Part shown: positions 55,151 to 63,799 of the stretch, piece by piece | How the letters are laid out: each line of letters begins with the position of its first letter | How positions within the stretch are numbered: the first letter of the stretch is position 1 | From: Cytobacillus gottheilii | Lineage (GTDB): Bacteria > Bacillota > Bacilli > Bacillales > Cytobacillaceae | Assembly: GCF_900166665.1 (NCBI RefSeq) | Contig: NZ_LT800494.1 | Span: 3,032,422 to 3,096,421, forward strand | Reading direction: 5' to 3' | DNA: 64,000 nt | Made by a program: the position numbers and the translations under genes | Notes under the pieces: generated by a model | Seen by the model: the letters and a program-made list of their open reading frames with translations, nothing else | What the model was told of the DNA's origin: nothing | Database searches by the model: none

Positions 55151-55882
55151 ATGTCTGAAGTCATCTTTGGAAGTGTACTCTCCGCATTATCAACAGGAGC
55201 TGGAGCTTTTATCATTCTGTTTATGCGCGGTTCGGTAACACATCGCTGGCGTGACGTATTGCTGGCATTTACAGCAGGTATTATGATGGCTGCTTCTACT
55301 ATGGGGCTAATACCTGAAGCACTTAGTCTAGGGGGATTTTTTCCGCTGGCCATTGGGATCATTTTAGGTGTATTCACATTAACACTATTAGAAAAAAGGA
55401 TTCCTCATATTGATTTAGAGCATTCCAAGAGCGGAATCGAGTTTGATGAAAAAGCGCTCCTCATTATTTCGGCTATTACGCTTCACAATATTCCTGAAGG
55501 GTTATCTGTAGGTGTCAGTTATGCATCCAGTACAGAGGATACCGGCAACTTAATAGCATTTGCCATCGGTCTGCAGAATGCACCTGAAGGCTTTCTCGTT
55601 GCCTTGTTTTTAGTCAATCAAAAGATCAGTAAGTTAAAAGCTTTCATTATTGCAACACTGACAGGAGCCATTGAAATTGTTTCTGGACTATTAGGATTTT
55701 TCCTCACTGCCTATGTTGCCAATCTGGTTCCATATGGATTAGCATTTGCAGCAGGCGCCATGCTATTTATCATTTATAAAGAACTGATTCCTGAAAGTCA
55801 TGGAGATGGGAATGAACGCACATCAACATATTCCTTTATCACCGGTCTATTATTCATGATTTTATTAATTGAATTATTTTAA
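55151..55882 (+). CDS. ZIP-family divalent metal transporter
   Basis: A 243-residue membrane protein with eight segments. The ZIP signature HNIPEGLSVGV is in segment 4 (metal-binding His, Asn, Pro, Glu) and its partner QNAPEGFLVAL is in segment 5. The cytoplasmic tail loop has a short His-containing stretch (ESHGDGNE). Uptake of zinc or another divalent metal is expected. GGAGAGGTG precedes the ATG at 55151. Single gene with its own hairpin. Confidence 0.9.
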   Translation: MSEVIFGSVLSALSTGAGAFIILFMRGSVTHRWRDVLLAFTAGIMMAASTMGLIPEALSLGGFFPLAIGIILGVFTLTLLEKRIPHIDLEHSKSGIEFDEKALLIISAITLHNIPEGLSVGVSYASSTEDTGNLIAFAIGLQNAPEGFLVALFLVNQKISKLKAFIIATLTGAIEIVSGLLGFFLTAYVANLVPYGLAFAAGAMLFIIYKELIPESHGDGNERTSTYSFITGLLFMILLIELF

Positions 55883-55910
55883 ACTTACAAAACCGATTTA
55901 TCTAAAATAA

Positions 55911-55960
55911 GTGCGGCGCCAGTCCAATTGATCTACCTAGAGGAATTTGGCGCCTCGCTT
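55911..55960. terminator. Hairpin between the ZIP gene and the Spo0E-like gene
   Basis: GCGGCGCCA and TGGCGCCTCGC pair at the ends of a 30-base loop with minor inner pairing, then TTTATT. It lies in a convergent junction. Confidence 0.6.
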
Positions 55961-56004
55961 TATTAACGCTCATTAAACATTCAGCTCCAATGTCATACAT
56001 GTCT

Positions 56005-56235
56005 CTATACAGCAGGATTTTTTAAATTTAATATAAGTTGTTTAAAAAGAAGTCTTATTTCTATTCTTCGCTCTTTTTGGCGTTGTAAATTGTATTGGTA
56101 TTCTAGTATAAGTTTGTCCAGTTCCTGACTATGCCTAATTGCAATCTCACTGCTAATTCCATGGTTTTGTACTGATTGAATCATGATCTCCCGTTTCGCT
56201 TGAATTTCCATTAACAACTTTTTCCTATAAAACAA
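56005..56235 (-). CDS. Spo0E-family aspartyl-phosphate phosphatase
   Basis: A 76-residue helical hairpin protein with the family signature SQELDKLI (residues 36-43 in IRHSQELDKLILEYQ). Members dephosphorylate Spo0A-P or related regulators and so delay sporulation. AGGAGG is eight bases from a TTG start. It is longer and more basic at the C terminus than many of its family. It sits within 4 kb of two sporulation-type kinases. Confidence 0.85.
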   Translation of the reverse strand: MFYRKKLLMEIQAKREIMIQSVQNHGISSEIAIRHSQELDKLILEYQYNLQRQKERRIEIRLLFKQLILNLKNPAV

Positions 56236-56512
56236 CCTTGTTTCCTCCTAATTCTTTTCTCCGTTATCTTTACGTTTTTTTGTGACCACTTGAAGAATTA
56301 TTACAAGAATTTCTAATATTGTAAATAGATTCGCAATATTAGACATTATTTTTTCAAAAAAAATGGCAATCGACAGTATTTATACCTATTTTTAATGATC
56401 GTTCGACAATTTTCCTTCATTTTCACAACATTCTTTGTAAAAATTTTATTAGAAATTTACATGAACTACATATTCAAATATGATAACAGTATAAAAGATG
56501 AGGAGGATGAAT

Positions 56513-57289
56513 ATGAAGTTAACCATTTCCTGTCTGCAAATGGATGTCTCTTTCGGAGATCCCAAGAAGAACTTTGATACAGCTCATAATATGATCATTG
56601 ATGCTTGCAAAGCTGGCACAGATGTAATTGTATTACCTGAACTTTGGACAACTGGATACGACTTGGAAAATCTTTATCAACATGGAAATATACAAGAAGT
56701 GATTACTTTTTTACAGGAAGCTGCAGTAAAATATAATATTCATATTATTGGCGGATCTGCAGCCAATTTAGCTGGTCAGGACATATATAATTCAATGCCG
56801 ATCATAGCCAGGAATGGTCAGCATATCCATACATACAGCAAACTGCATTTATTTAAGTTAATGGATGAACATTTATATTTAAAAAGCGGCCGTGAATCTG
56901 GTCTTTTCTCATTAGAAGGAAGGACATTTGCTGGTGTGATCTGCTACGATATTCGTTTTCCTGAATGGATTCGCAAGCATGTATTAGAGGGAGCAGAAAT
57001 TCTCTTTGTATCAGCAGAATGGCCGCTAAAACGACTCGATCACTGGCGGGCATTGCTGATTGCAAGAGCGATCGAGAACCAATGCTTTATCGTAGCCTGC
57101 AACCGCTCAGGCCATGATCCTAATAATAAGTTTGCAGGACATTCTATGATCATTGATCCATGGGGCCAAATTATCAAAGAAGCAGGCTCAGGAGAAGAGA
57201 TTCTGCAAGCAGAAGTTGACCTGAATCAAGTTCTGCAAATAAGAAACACCATTCCAATCTTTACAGATCGAAAACCTGACTTTTACTAA
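56513..57289 (+). CDS. mtnU: Omega-amidase of the methionine salvage cluster, MtnU
   Basis: Carbon-nitrogen hydrolase (258 residues) with the nitrilase triad Glu43 (LPELWTTGY), Lys110 (YSKLHLF) and Cys144 (VICYDIRFPE). B. subtilis MtnU (YkrU, 259 residues) is the close relative; it acts on the 2-oxo-acid amide left after glutamine-dependent transamination in methionine salvage. GAGGAGG seven bases before the ATG at 56513 overrides the longer frame. The other mtn genes are not in the window and no S-box leader is seen, so the gene stands apart. Confidence 0.88.
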   Translation: MKLTISCLQMDVSFGDPKKNFDTAHNMIIDACKAGTDVIVLPELWTTGYDLENLYQHGNIQEVITFLQEAAVKYNIHIIGGSAANLAGQDIYNSMPIIARNGQHIHTYSKLHLFKLMDEHLYLKSGRESGLFSLEGRTFAGVICYDIRFPEWIRKHVLEGAEILFVSAEWPLKRLDHWRALLIARAIENQCFIVACNRSGHDPNNKFAGHSMIIDPWGQIIKEAGSGEEILQAEVDLNQVLQIRNTIPIFTDRKPDFY

Positions 57290-57301
57290 AGAGTACACTG
57301 A

Positions 57302-57339
57302 AAAAAACTCCTCACAGACTTTCCTATGAGGAGTTTTTT
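57302..57339. terminator. Bidirectional terminator between mtnU and the ArsR-type gene
   Basis: AAAAAACTCCTCA and TGAGGAGTTTTTT with a 12-base loop; A and T tracts serve both convergent genes. Confidence 0.9.
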
Positions 57340-57394
57340 CCATATTGGATTTTCATGTTTCATTATACGATTCCCTTGTCTTGACCGTCTTTTA

Positions 57395-57967
57395 TTACTC
57401 GCTTTTTGCCCACATTTCCTTTGGGTTTACTTCGTATATTCCATTATCTCTGTACATGTATTGATTAATGATAAACTCTCTTCGAATGGTTGCATAGTCT
57501 TCGTGGTATTTTTTTATCACTTCATTCACTTCTTTTTCCTCATATTTTTCCCCTATTTTAAAGCTTTGCATTAAATGCTCTAAAATGATTAGCTTTTTCT
57601 TTCTCTGCGCAGGAATGGACTTAAGAGTGCCATCTGCTGCAATAAAGTTCTTAATAATCTTCGCCGCTTCGTTATCCATAACAGTTAATTCCTCCTCTTC
57701 TTCCAGCATTTTTACTAATGATTTTGCCTGATGCTGCAGAACGGATTCATTCAGGTAAAAATAGATCGTGTTTTTATCACGACGCTGATACACAAGGTTA
57801 ATGTCCTTTAATTTATTTAGATGATGTGTAATCGTTGGTGGTGTTAACCCCAGTTTGCCAGCAATTGCCTGTCCATGAAGTGGTCCTTTCGCAAGAAGAT
57901 GCACAATCCTTATTCTTGTCGGGTCGCCCATTGTTTTGTGAAATGCTACAATTCTGTTTAATTGCAC
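57395..57967 (-). CDS. ArsR-type regulator with C-terminal DUF2087
   Basis: A 190-residue protein. Residues 1-90 are an ArsR-like winged helix (MGDPTRIRIVHLLAKGPLHGQAIAGKLGLTPPTITHHLNKL). Residues 120-185 match DUF2087 (KKKLIILEHLMQSF...EKEVNEVIKKYHEDYATIRREFIINQYMYRDNGIYEV). The HTH lacks the metal-binding ELCVCDL motif, so metal sensing is unlikely. AGAGGAG lies eight bases before a GTG start. The target genes are unknown; a palindrome lies in its own upstream region. Confidence 0.85.
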   Translation of the reverse strand: MQLNRIVAFHKTMGDPTRIRIVHLLAKGPLHGQAIAGKLGLTPPTITHHLNKLKDINLVYQRRDKNTIYFYLNESVLQHQAKSLVKMLEEEEELTVMDNEAAKIIKNFIAADGTLKSIPAQRKKKLIILEHLMQSFKIGEKYEEKEVNEVIKKYHEDYATIRREFIINQYMYRDNGIYEVNPKEMWAKSE

Positions 57968-57999
57968 TTAATTAACTCCTCTAATCTATTTTAACGTTT

Positions 58000-58011
58000 A
58001 TCTAATTAGAT
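58000..58011. promoter_or_regulatory. Palindrome ATCTAATTAGAT upstream of the ArsR-type gene
   Basis: A perfect 12-base palindrome, 33 bases before the GTG start, in a setting TTTATCTAATTAGATATATATC. Position suggests autoregulation; there is no direct evidence of binding. Confidence 0.35.
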
Positions 58012-58089
58012 ATATATCAAATTTATATGTTTTCGTCAATACCCATACTCAATTTTGAATGCCTGCATGTTTCTTGTGGCTTCCGGAAC

Positions 58090-58122
58090 AAAAAAAAAGC
58101 CGCTGAGATGAATTTCTCAGTG
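58090..58122 (-). terminator. Terminator of the PAS histidine kinase gene
   Basis: On the minus strand CACTGAGAA pairs with TCTCAGCGG, followed by ten T residues. It is about 170 bases after the kinase stop codon. Confidence 0.7.
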
Positions 58123-58291
58123 ACACTGCTATAAGATGAATTCAAACATCCTTCCGTTTCACATTCTAGCGCCTCAAAATAATATTTGTTGATTGGCTAA
58201 CCTAAAGAGAACAAATGAGACTTCATCTCACTGCATGTGTGTAATTAGATGGCCATGATTCTATGAAACAATTGCTCCTGATGATTCTTGA

Positions 58292-59716
58292 TTACGATAT
58301 TTGTGAAACCGGCAAATAGACGTTAAATGAAGTTCCTTTTCCCACTTCGCTTTCTACCTCAATCCGGCCGCTATGTTCCTCTACAATTTTATAAGTAACC
58401 ATTAGTCCCAGTCCGGTTCCTCTCTCTTTTGTCGTATAAAAAGGCTCGCCAAGCTTCTTCAATTTTTCTTTATCCATTCCGGCACCTTGGTCAATAATAG
58501 AGATTTTAATGTGCTCTTCTATTCTCTCAATATGGATTTTAATAAAACCGCCATTTGGCATTACTTCTATCGCATTTTTAATCATATTGATAAACACTTT
58601 TTTCAATTGGTTTGGCACACAAGTTATTTTGGTAAGGTTTTCAGAAAACTGTGTAATAAATTGAATATTATGTAAAACAGCTTGAGCAGAAAGCAGATCT
58701 AAAGTTTGTTTCATAATATTGGAAACATCTTCTTCTGAAAAACATAAAGCCTGTGGTTTAGATAGAAATAAAAATTCATTAATAATAGAGTCAATTCTTT
58801 CTAATTCCGTTGAAATAACATTAAAATACATAGAGAAATCCTCTTGAACCGAGCCTTCCAGTAATTGAATAAACCCTTTAAGTGCCGTCAATGGATTTCG
58901 GACTTCATGTGCCACTCCTGCTGCAAGCTCGCCTAATACATGCAAGGTTTCTGATTTTCTAAGCTGTTCCTCTAAAATCAGTCTTTCTGAGATATCTTTT
59001 AACGCCGTCACATTGAGTTTCGAAAAGACGTTATGCAGTGTTGAAAATTCAAATGTTTTTTCTATTCCATTTTTTTGTGTTAATTTAAAGGTTCCAGAAG
59101 TTCTGCCAACTCGGTCCTTTAATTGCTGCCGCTCTAATTGACAGACATTACATAAGTCCATTATTGGAGAGCCAATGATTGTCTCTTCGTCTGCATCAAG
59201 CATTTGCACAGCGGAAGGATTCATCTCAACAATCTCAAATCGTTCATTCCAAAGAACGAGTCCTTCTCTTGAACCTTCAAATAGATTCCGAAACTTATTT
59301 TCACTTTCCGCAAGCTCTCTTTCCCTATATAGATGACTATCAGCAGGATGAAAAATAGCCAAATGGCCATTCGCAATCACATTTAATTTTAAGGTAATAA
59401 ATACAGGGATGCTCTCCCCATCAGGATAAGAAAATACAACTTCACCTTCAGCAGCCCCACTATTATATAACTCATGAAAGGTAGCGTAATATGCTGAATC
59501 TTTGTAAAAAAAATCATCTATTTTACATTTTTGCAGATCTGTATGGCTGCATCCAATAAATTTACACATAGCAGGGTTTGCAGAGATAATCATACCCTCT
59601 TGCCAGAAAAGAATTGGATCAGAAGTCTTCTTATAAAAGGTGTCAAATAATTTTTCCTTTTCTGCAAGAATTTCTGAAAATGCATGGATGCTCTTATCCT
59701 TGTATGATGTGTTCAA
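58292..59716 (-). CDS. PAS-domain sporulation-type histidine kinase (KinE-like)
   Basis: A soluble kinase of 474 residues: PAS at about 20-125, a second PAS at 137-250, the dimerisation domain with phospho-His270 in AHEVRNPLTALKGFIQLL, and an ATPase domain (MIKNAIEVMPNGG, DQGAGM, GTGLGLMVTYKI). The His-box style (HExRNPLTxxKGFIQLL) is that of the sporulation kinases KinA-KinE. The place next to ykrP points to KinE, but it is much shorter than KinE (738), so I give no symbol. AGGAGGGGG precedes a TTG start. Confidence 0.82.
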   Translation of the reverse strand: MNTSYKDKSIHAFSEILAEKEKLFDTFYKKTSDPILFWQEGMIISANPAMCKFIGCSHTDLQKCKIDDFFYKDSAYYATFHELYNSGAAEGEVVFSYPDGESIPVFITLKLNVIANGHLAIFHPADSHLYRERELAESENKFRNLFEGSREGLVLWNERFEIVEMNPSAVQMLDADEETIIGSPIMDLCNVCQLERQQLKDRVGRTSGTFKLTQKNGIEKTFEFSTLHNVFSKLNVTALKDISERLILEEQLRKSETLHVLGELAAGVAHEVRNPLTALKGFIQLLEGSVQEDFSMYFNVISTELERIDSIINEFLFLSKPQALCFSEEDVSNIMKQTLDLLSAQAVLHNIQFITQFSENLTKITCVPNQLKKVFINMIKNAIEVMPNGGFIKIHIERIEEHIKISIIDQGAGMDKEKLKKLGEPFYTTKERGTGLGLMVTYKIVEEHSGRIEVESEVGKGTSFNVYLPVSQIS

Positions 59717-59927
59717 TTTTCCCCCTCCTATGAACAGTCGAAATAGGATTCCATCTTACTTAATATAGTTCTACGAAGAAGAACAAATCCCTTTTTCTCT
59801 CTTTGATTTATAAATAGAATACTAAAATTTAAAGCCTTCCGGATAGCAAGTATACATAGCGAACAATCTAGTCTACTAATTTTGTCTTCAATTTGAGTAT
59901 CTCTCTCATCCCTTTCTTAGGTATAGA

Positions 59928-59966
59928 AAAGAACGGTTCCTCGAATTTCACAGAACCGTTTTTTCT
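59928..59966. terminator. Terminator of the chemoreceptor gene
   Basis: AACGGTTC and GAACCGTT with A/T tracts on both sides, just behind the chemoreceptor stop codon. Confidence 0.85.
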
Positions 59967-59969
59967 AGT

Positions 59970-61766
59970 TTAAATCTTAAATTTCATAATCATCACATTA
60001 AGCTGTTCAGCCAGCTCTGATAATGATTCCACATTATCTGAAATCTCTTCCATTGAATGATTCGTTTGTGTAACCGATGCACTTGTCTGTTCAATGCCAG
60101 CTGCGGACTGCTCAGATACAGCAGCTATGTTTTCAATTGCATGATTCATAGTCATAGAACGATCCGCCACAACTTGAAGGCTGTTAGAGATATCTGTCAC
60201 ATTGGAAGACATAATATTCACTGCATTATAGATCTTTTGGAATGTCTCACCTGTAACCTGAATTTGATTGGTTCCTTCTTCCACCTGGTTATATCCCAAT
60301 TCTAAAGAAGCAACCACATTCGAAGATTCTTTTTGTATATTAGTAACAATACTTGTAATATCTTTTACTGAGAAAGAAACCTGTTCAGCTAGTTTTCTTA
60401 CTTCATCAGCTACAACCGCAAATCCTCTGCCATGTTCTCCCGCTCTGGCAGCTTCAATAGCCGCATTTAAGGCAAGCAGATTGGTTTGATCAGCAATGTC
60501 CTGAATTACTTTTATCAGTTTTGAGATTTGCTTTGTATGATCGTCCAGTCCATTTACCCGTTCAACAGACGTTTTCACAATATCATTGATTGCAATCATT
60601 TGCTGCTGAGACTCCTTCATCAGCATGTCGCCTGATTTTGTCATATCCAATACATCAGCGGAAGCAGTTTTAATTTCTTCTCCGCTTTTTGTCGCATTGT
60701 TTACTTTGTCTAAATAATCTTCCATCATTTGTGCCAGTCCAGTCGCTGAGTTTGCTTGTTCTTCAGCACCGCCTGACAATTCCTGCATTGTTGAAGCCAC
60801 TTGCTGTGAAGCGGCCTTCACTTCCCCGGCAGCCGTATTTAATTCACCGCTTCGGTCTGTCACATATTGGGAGACCGAAGTGATTTCTTTAATAATCGTT
60901 TGCAGATTATCCTTCATTTTATTCGTTGCCTGACTTAGCTCTGCAATCTCATCTTCGCCATCATAAACTAATGATTGAACATTTAAATTGCCTGAAGCAA
61001 TTTCATTTGATACATGTACGATTTGCCCAAGTTTTCTTGAGATAATTCTTCCGATGATTAAGATGCTTGAAATTCCCAGGAAGGCTGAAACAACAATTGA
61101 GATTCCCAATACGATAAGCGTTAGTGTTAAACTTCCTTTCGCTGCAGAAATAGCATCAGCCTGCTGCGTATGTAAGTTCTCATTTAACTCATCTAATAGA
61201 GTCACAGTTTCACCTATAAGATTATCAACCTGTAATTTGCCAAGCCGATATTCACGAACATTCATCTTCTTCACTGCTGGCTCAATATCATTTAGAAAAG
61301 TGTCTGTGATGATTCCGTTATTTTCAATCACAACATTAAATAATTCTTTATTGTTTTTTTCAGTTAACAGCGGAGAAATAACCTCCGATTGCTGTATAAA
61401 TTCGGTTGATAGTTCTGAAAATGTTGAAAGATGTTTAGGATTGCTATCAATAATATAATTTCCAATTGTACTTCCCTGGCGATGAAACACTGTTGTTACT
61501 TCAGAAATATTGACTGCTCTTTCACCAGCTTCTTCAACTGTGTTCATTTTAGAGCTCGCTAGTGTTAAAAGAACAAACGTTATGATTGTTGAGGCAGTAA
61601 AAAGGGCAATGGTTGTAAACAGAACAACGCCATATTTCTGACCTAATTTTAACTTCTTCCACCATTTAGAGCTCATTATTTTTTGCATATGCTCCGCTAT
61701 TTTTCTTTCTCGTTTCTTTTCTATTTTTTCCTTCCCTTTCTTTTTAAAAACTTTTAGTCCTTTCAT
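59970..61766 (-). CDS. Methyl-accepting chemotaxis protein
   Basis: A 598-residue chemoreceptor. A very basic cytoplasmic start ([15 protein letters not shown]) precedes membrane segment 1 (about 47-72). An all-helical extracellular sensor of about 140 residues follows, then segment 2 (about 208-235), a HAMP domain and the signalling rod with the tip [35 protein letters not shown]. It passes signals to CheA through CheW/CheV. GGAGGGG precedes the ATG by eight bases. No chemotaxis genes adjoin it. The unusually long, basic N-terminal tail (about 45 residues) is a little odd. Confidence 0.95.
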   Translation of the reverse strand: MKGLKVFKKKGKEKIEKKRERKIAEHMQKIMSSKWWKKLKLGQKYGVVLFTTIALFTASTIITFVLLTLASSKMNTVEEAGERAVNISEVTTVFHRQGSTIGNYIIDSNPKHLSTFSELSTEFIQQSEVISPLLTEKNNKELFNVVIENNGIITDTFLNDIEPAVKKMNVREYRLGKLQVDNLIGETVTLLDELNENLHTQQADAISAAKGSLTLTLIVLGISIVVSAFLGISSILIIGRIISRKLGQIVHVSNEIASGNLNVQSLVYDGEDEIAELSQATNKMKDNLQTIIKEITSVSQYVTDRSGELNTAAGEVKAASQQVASTMQELSGGAEEQANSATGLAQMMEDYLDKVNNATKSGEEIKTASADVLDMTKSGDMLMKESQQQMIAINDIVKTSVERVNGLDDHTKQISKLIKVIQDIADQTNLLALNAAIEAARAGEHGRGFAVVADEVRKLAEQVSFSVKDITSIVTNIQKESSNVVASLELGYNQVEEGTNQIQVTGETFQKIYNAVNIMSSNVTDISNSLQVVADRSMTMNHAIENIAAVSEQSAAGIEQTSASVTQTNHSMEEISDNVESLSELAEQLNVMIMKFKI

Positions 61767-62059
61767 CACATTCCCCTCCTGGTCGTCTCCGAACTAGCGT
61801 GTCAATTGAACTATGTTTATATAACATTTTTACTATTATATGAATTCATTATAATCGATAAAATATGGCTTTTGAAGAATTGTTTTAACAAAAACAATAT
61901 TAATACTTTACAAAAAATTTATAAACTAGGTATTTATGCTTATGTATTGGATAAAACTTGTAAGCCAACTTGTTTTTACCTCTATAATGTCTGTTTTAAT
62001 CGTGTTAATTTGGGTAAATAAATATTGCTTTTTAGGGGGTCTTTAATAGAGGAGGAATT

Positions 62060-63100
62060 ATGGAAAAAAGGAATTTCTATTTTGATAACGCGAAGTTTAT
62101 TTTAATTTTCTTCGTTGTTTTTGGACATCTGCTCCGCTCTTTTATTGAAGATAATGAGACAATCTTTACAATGTATAAAGTGATTTATTCTTTTCATATG
62201 CCTGCTTTTATTCTCGTTTCAGGCTTTTTCGCAAAAGGATATTATGAAAAAGGCTATATAAAAAAAATTGCCCAAAAATTAATTTTGCCTTATTTGCTTT
62301 TTCAAGGCATCTACTCACTTTTCTATTATTACCTGTACAACCGGCCAACCATTGAAATGGATCCATTCAATCCACATTGGTCTTTATGGTTTCTTATTTC
62401 GTTATTCTGCTGGAATTTAATGCTTTTATTGTTTTCTAAGTTTAAACCCGTCTATTCCATTACAGCTGCCGTGTTCATTGGATTGGCGATCGGGTATGTG
62501 GATTGGGTTTCCAACTATTTAAGCCTATCAAGAACATTTGTGTTTTTCCCTTTATTTTTAGCAGGGTATTTTCTTAAGAAAGAGCATTTAGCTCTTCTGC
62601 TGAAACCAACAGCAAAAGCATTGGCGATCATTATTTTTGCCATAGCCACTGCGCTGTTTTATTTATACCCAGACATAAACTATCAATGGCTGCTCGGCAG
62701 TAAACCATATGCAGAAATGGGTGCAGCATCGTTCACTGCACTTCTGACAAGGCTAGGTTTCTATCTTTTAAGTTTTCTCATGGTGTTTAGCTTTCTTGCC
62801 TGTGTGCCAAAAGGGCAATATTTCTTTACACGCCTGGGCAAAAACACCCTATATGTGTATTTATTGCATGGATTTATCGTCAGACTGTTTAGAGAAAGTG
62901 ATCTGCAGAACTATTTCAACGAGCCAGAACAATTCCTTATGCTCGCCAGCATATCAATGCTGCTGACTCTATTGCTGTCAAGCGGGCTTGCAACGGCCCT
63001 AACACAGCCTCTGATTGAGCTAAAGGCCGCCAAACTGAATACGCTGAAAACACGAATAACTGCTATGTTTAAATTTTATCGAAACAAACGAATAAATTAA
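62060..63100 (+). CDS. ykrP: Acyltransferase-3 family membrane protein YkrP
   Basis: A 346-residue integral membrane protein with ten segments. It starts RNFYFDNAKFILIFFVVFGHLLRSF, where the catalytic-type His of the family lies in VFGH, and has HMPAFILVSGFF in segment 2. Members move acyl groups onto sugars or wall polymers. It fits B. subtilis YkrP, which is beside kinE; the KinE-like kinase here is 2.3 kb away. GAGGAGG precedes the ATG. The substrate is unknown. Confidence 0.82.
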   Translation: MEKRNFYFDNAKFILIFFVVFGHLLRSFIEDNETIFTMYKVIYSFHMPAFILVSGFFAKGYYEKGYIKKIAQKLILPYLLFQGIYSLFYYYLYNRPTIEMDPFNPHWSLWFLISLFCWNLMLLLFSKFKPVYSITAAVFIGLAIGYVDWVSNYLSLSRTFVFFPLFLAGYFLKKEHLALLLKPTAKALAIIIFAIATALFYLYPDINYQWLLGSKPYAEMGAASFTALLTRLGFYLLSFLMVFSFLACVPKGQYFFTRLGKNTLYVYLLHGFIVRLFRESDLQNYFNEPEQFLMLASISMLLTLLLSSGLATALTQPLIELKAAKLNTLKTRITAMFKFYRNKRIN

Positions 63101-63107
63101 TCATTCG

Positions 63108-63145
63108 GGGCTGAGTTTCTCTCTATGAACTCAGCCCTTTTTTTA
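63108..63145 (+). terminator. Terminator of ykrP
   Basis: GGGCTGAGTT and AACTCAGCCC with a ten-base loop, then TTTTTTTATG. Confidence 0.92.
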
Positions 63146-63229
63146 TGTTTTTTATTTGGCGGGTATTTCGTTTGACCACCAATACACTTACATTTTATAA
63201 TAAATAATCGACGTTACTATTCCATAAAT

Positions 63230-63303
63230 GTCCCAGTAGCTCAGCAGGATAGAGCGACAGCCTCCTAAGCTGTAGGTCGTAGGTTCGATTCCTATCTGGG
63301 ACG
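63230..63303 (+). tRNA. tRNA-Arg, anticodon CCU
   Basis: Cloverleaf: acceptor GTCCCAG/CTGGGAC with discriminator G, D arm GCTC...GAGC, anticodon arm ACAGC-CTCCTAA-GCTGT (anticodon CCU, reads AGG), T arm CGTAGGTTCGATTCCTATC with the invariant TTCGA. The 3' CCA is not encoded. A single tRNA gene with its own terminator. Confidence 0.96.
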
Positions 63304-63311
63304 CTAAATTG

Positions 63312-63356
63312 AAACAGCCGTGAACCTTTGGTGTTATTGGGTTTTACGGCTGTTTT
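63312..63356 (+). terminator. Terminator of the tRNA-Arg gene
   Basis: AAACAGCCGT and ACGGCTGTTT pair around a 23-base loop, then TGTTTGT. Confidence 0.85.
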
Positions 63357-63419
63357 GTTTGTAAACAAATGATCTTTTCATTGCAGTTCGTTCAGTTCTG
63401 ATATTGGACTGATGGTTTT

Positions 63420-63799
63420 TTATATAATCACTCTAAATTTTGGTTCATAATCAGATAATACCTCTAACACTTCATCCCATGATAAATACAAATGATGTTC
63501 CAAATTAGGATTGGTTTGGCTATTAATGATGGGGTTCCGATCCATCCAATTAATATAATTTGAGTTTTCCATCTAAAAAAGTACGGTGAATTTTTGTTTT
63601 TTCTTCCACTAGTTTCTTGAGTAAGTGTGTGAAGATCTGGTTGCCGTATTCAGTGCTAAATCGAAACGACCAAACAAAATATTCTACTGGAGAACTTAGT
63701 TGATCATAGATAATGAAAGTAATCATTAGCATTTTTAGCATTAAGATTCTCTAATTCCTTAGGCTGCCACATATGAAATATCTCATGATTTGTATCCAT
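63420..63799 (-). pseudogene. Possible decayed small gene(s) downstream of tRNA-Arg
   Basis: Three short minus-strand frames overlap in three different phases: 63704-63799 (31 codons, GTAGGTG before the ATG), 63550-63741 (63 codons, no site) and 63420-63572 (50 codons, starts MENSNYINWMDRNPIINSQT). The first has a ribosome site and breaks off in the middle of a plausible sequence. A gene with two frameshifts would explain the pattern; separate tiny genes or chance are the alternatives. I recognise no family. It is the only part of the window that looks like decaying accessory DNA, and it lies beside a tRNA. Confidence 0.35.

Larger units (their letters stand above)
57968..58291. other. Intergenic region between the ArsR-type gene and the PAS kinase
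   Basis: About 320 bases. It holds the palindrome ATCTAATTAGAT at 58000-58011 in the ArsR-type gene's promoter region (a possible operator) and the kinase terminator at 58090-58122. Nothing else is seen. Confidence 0.5.

Noticed and set aside
56236..56512. S-box (SAM riboswitch) before mtnU
   Set aside because: Methionine salvage genes often have one, but I see no terminator/antiterminator pair or S-box core in this gap.
61806..62021. 71-codon frame between the chemoreceptor gene and ykrP
   Set aside because: Very AT-rich, no ribosome site, and it occupies the promoter gap of two divergent genes.
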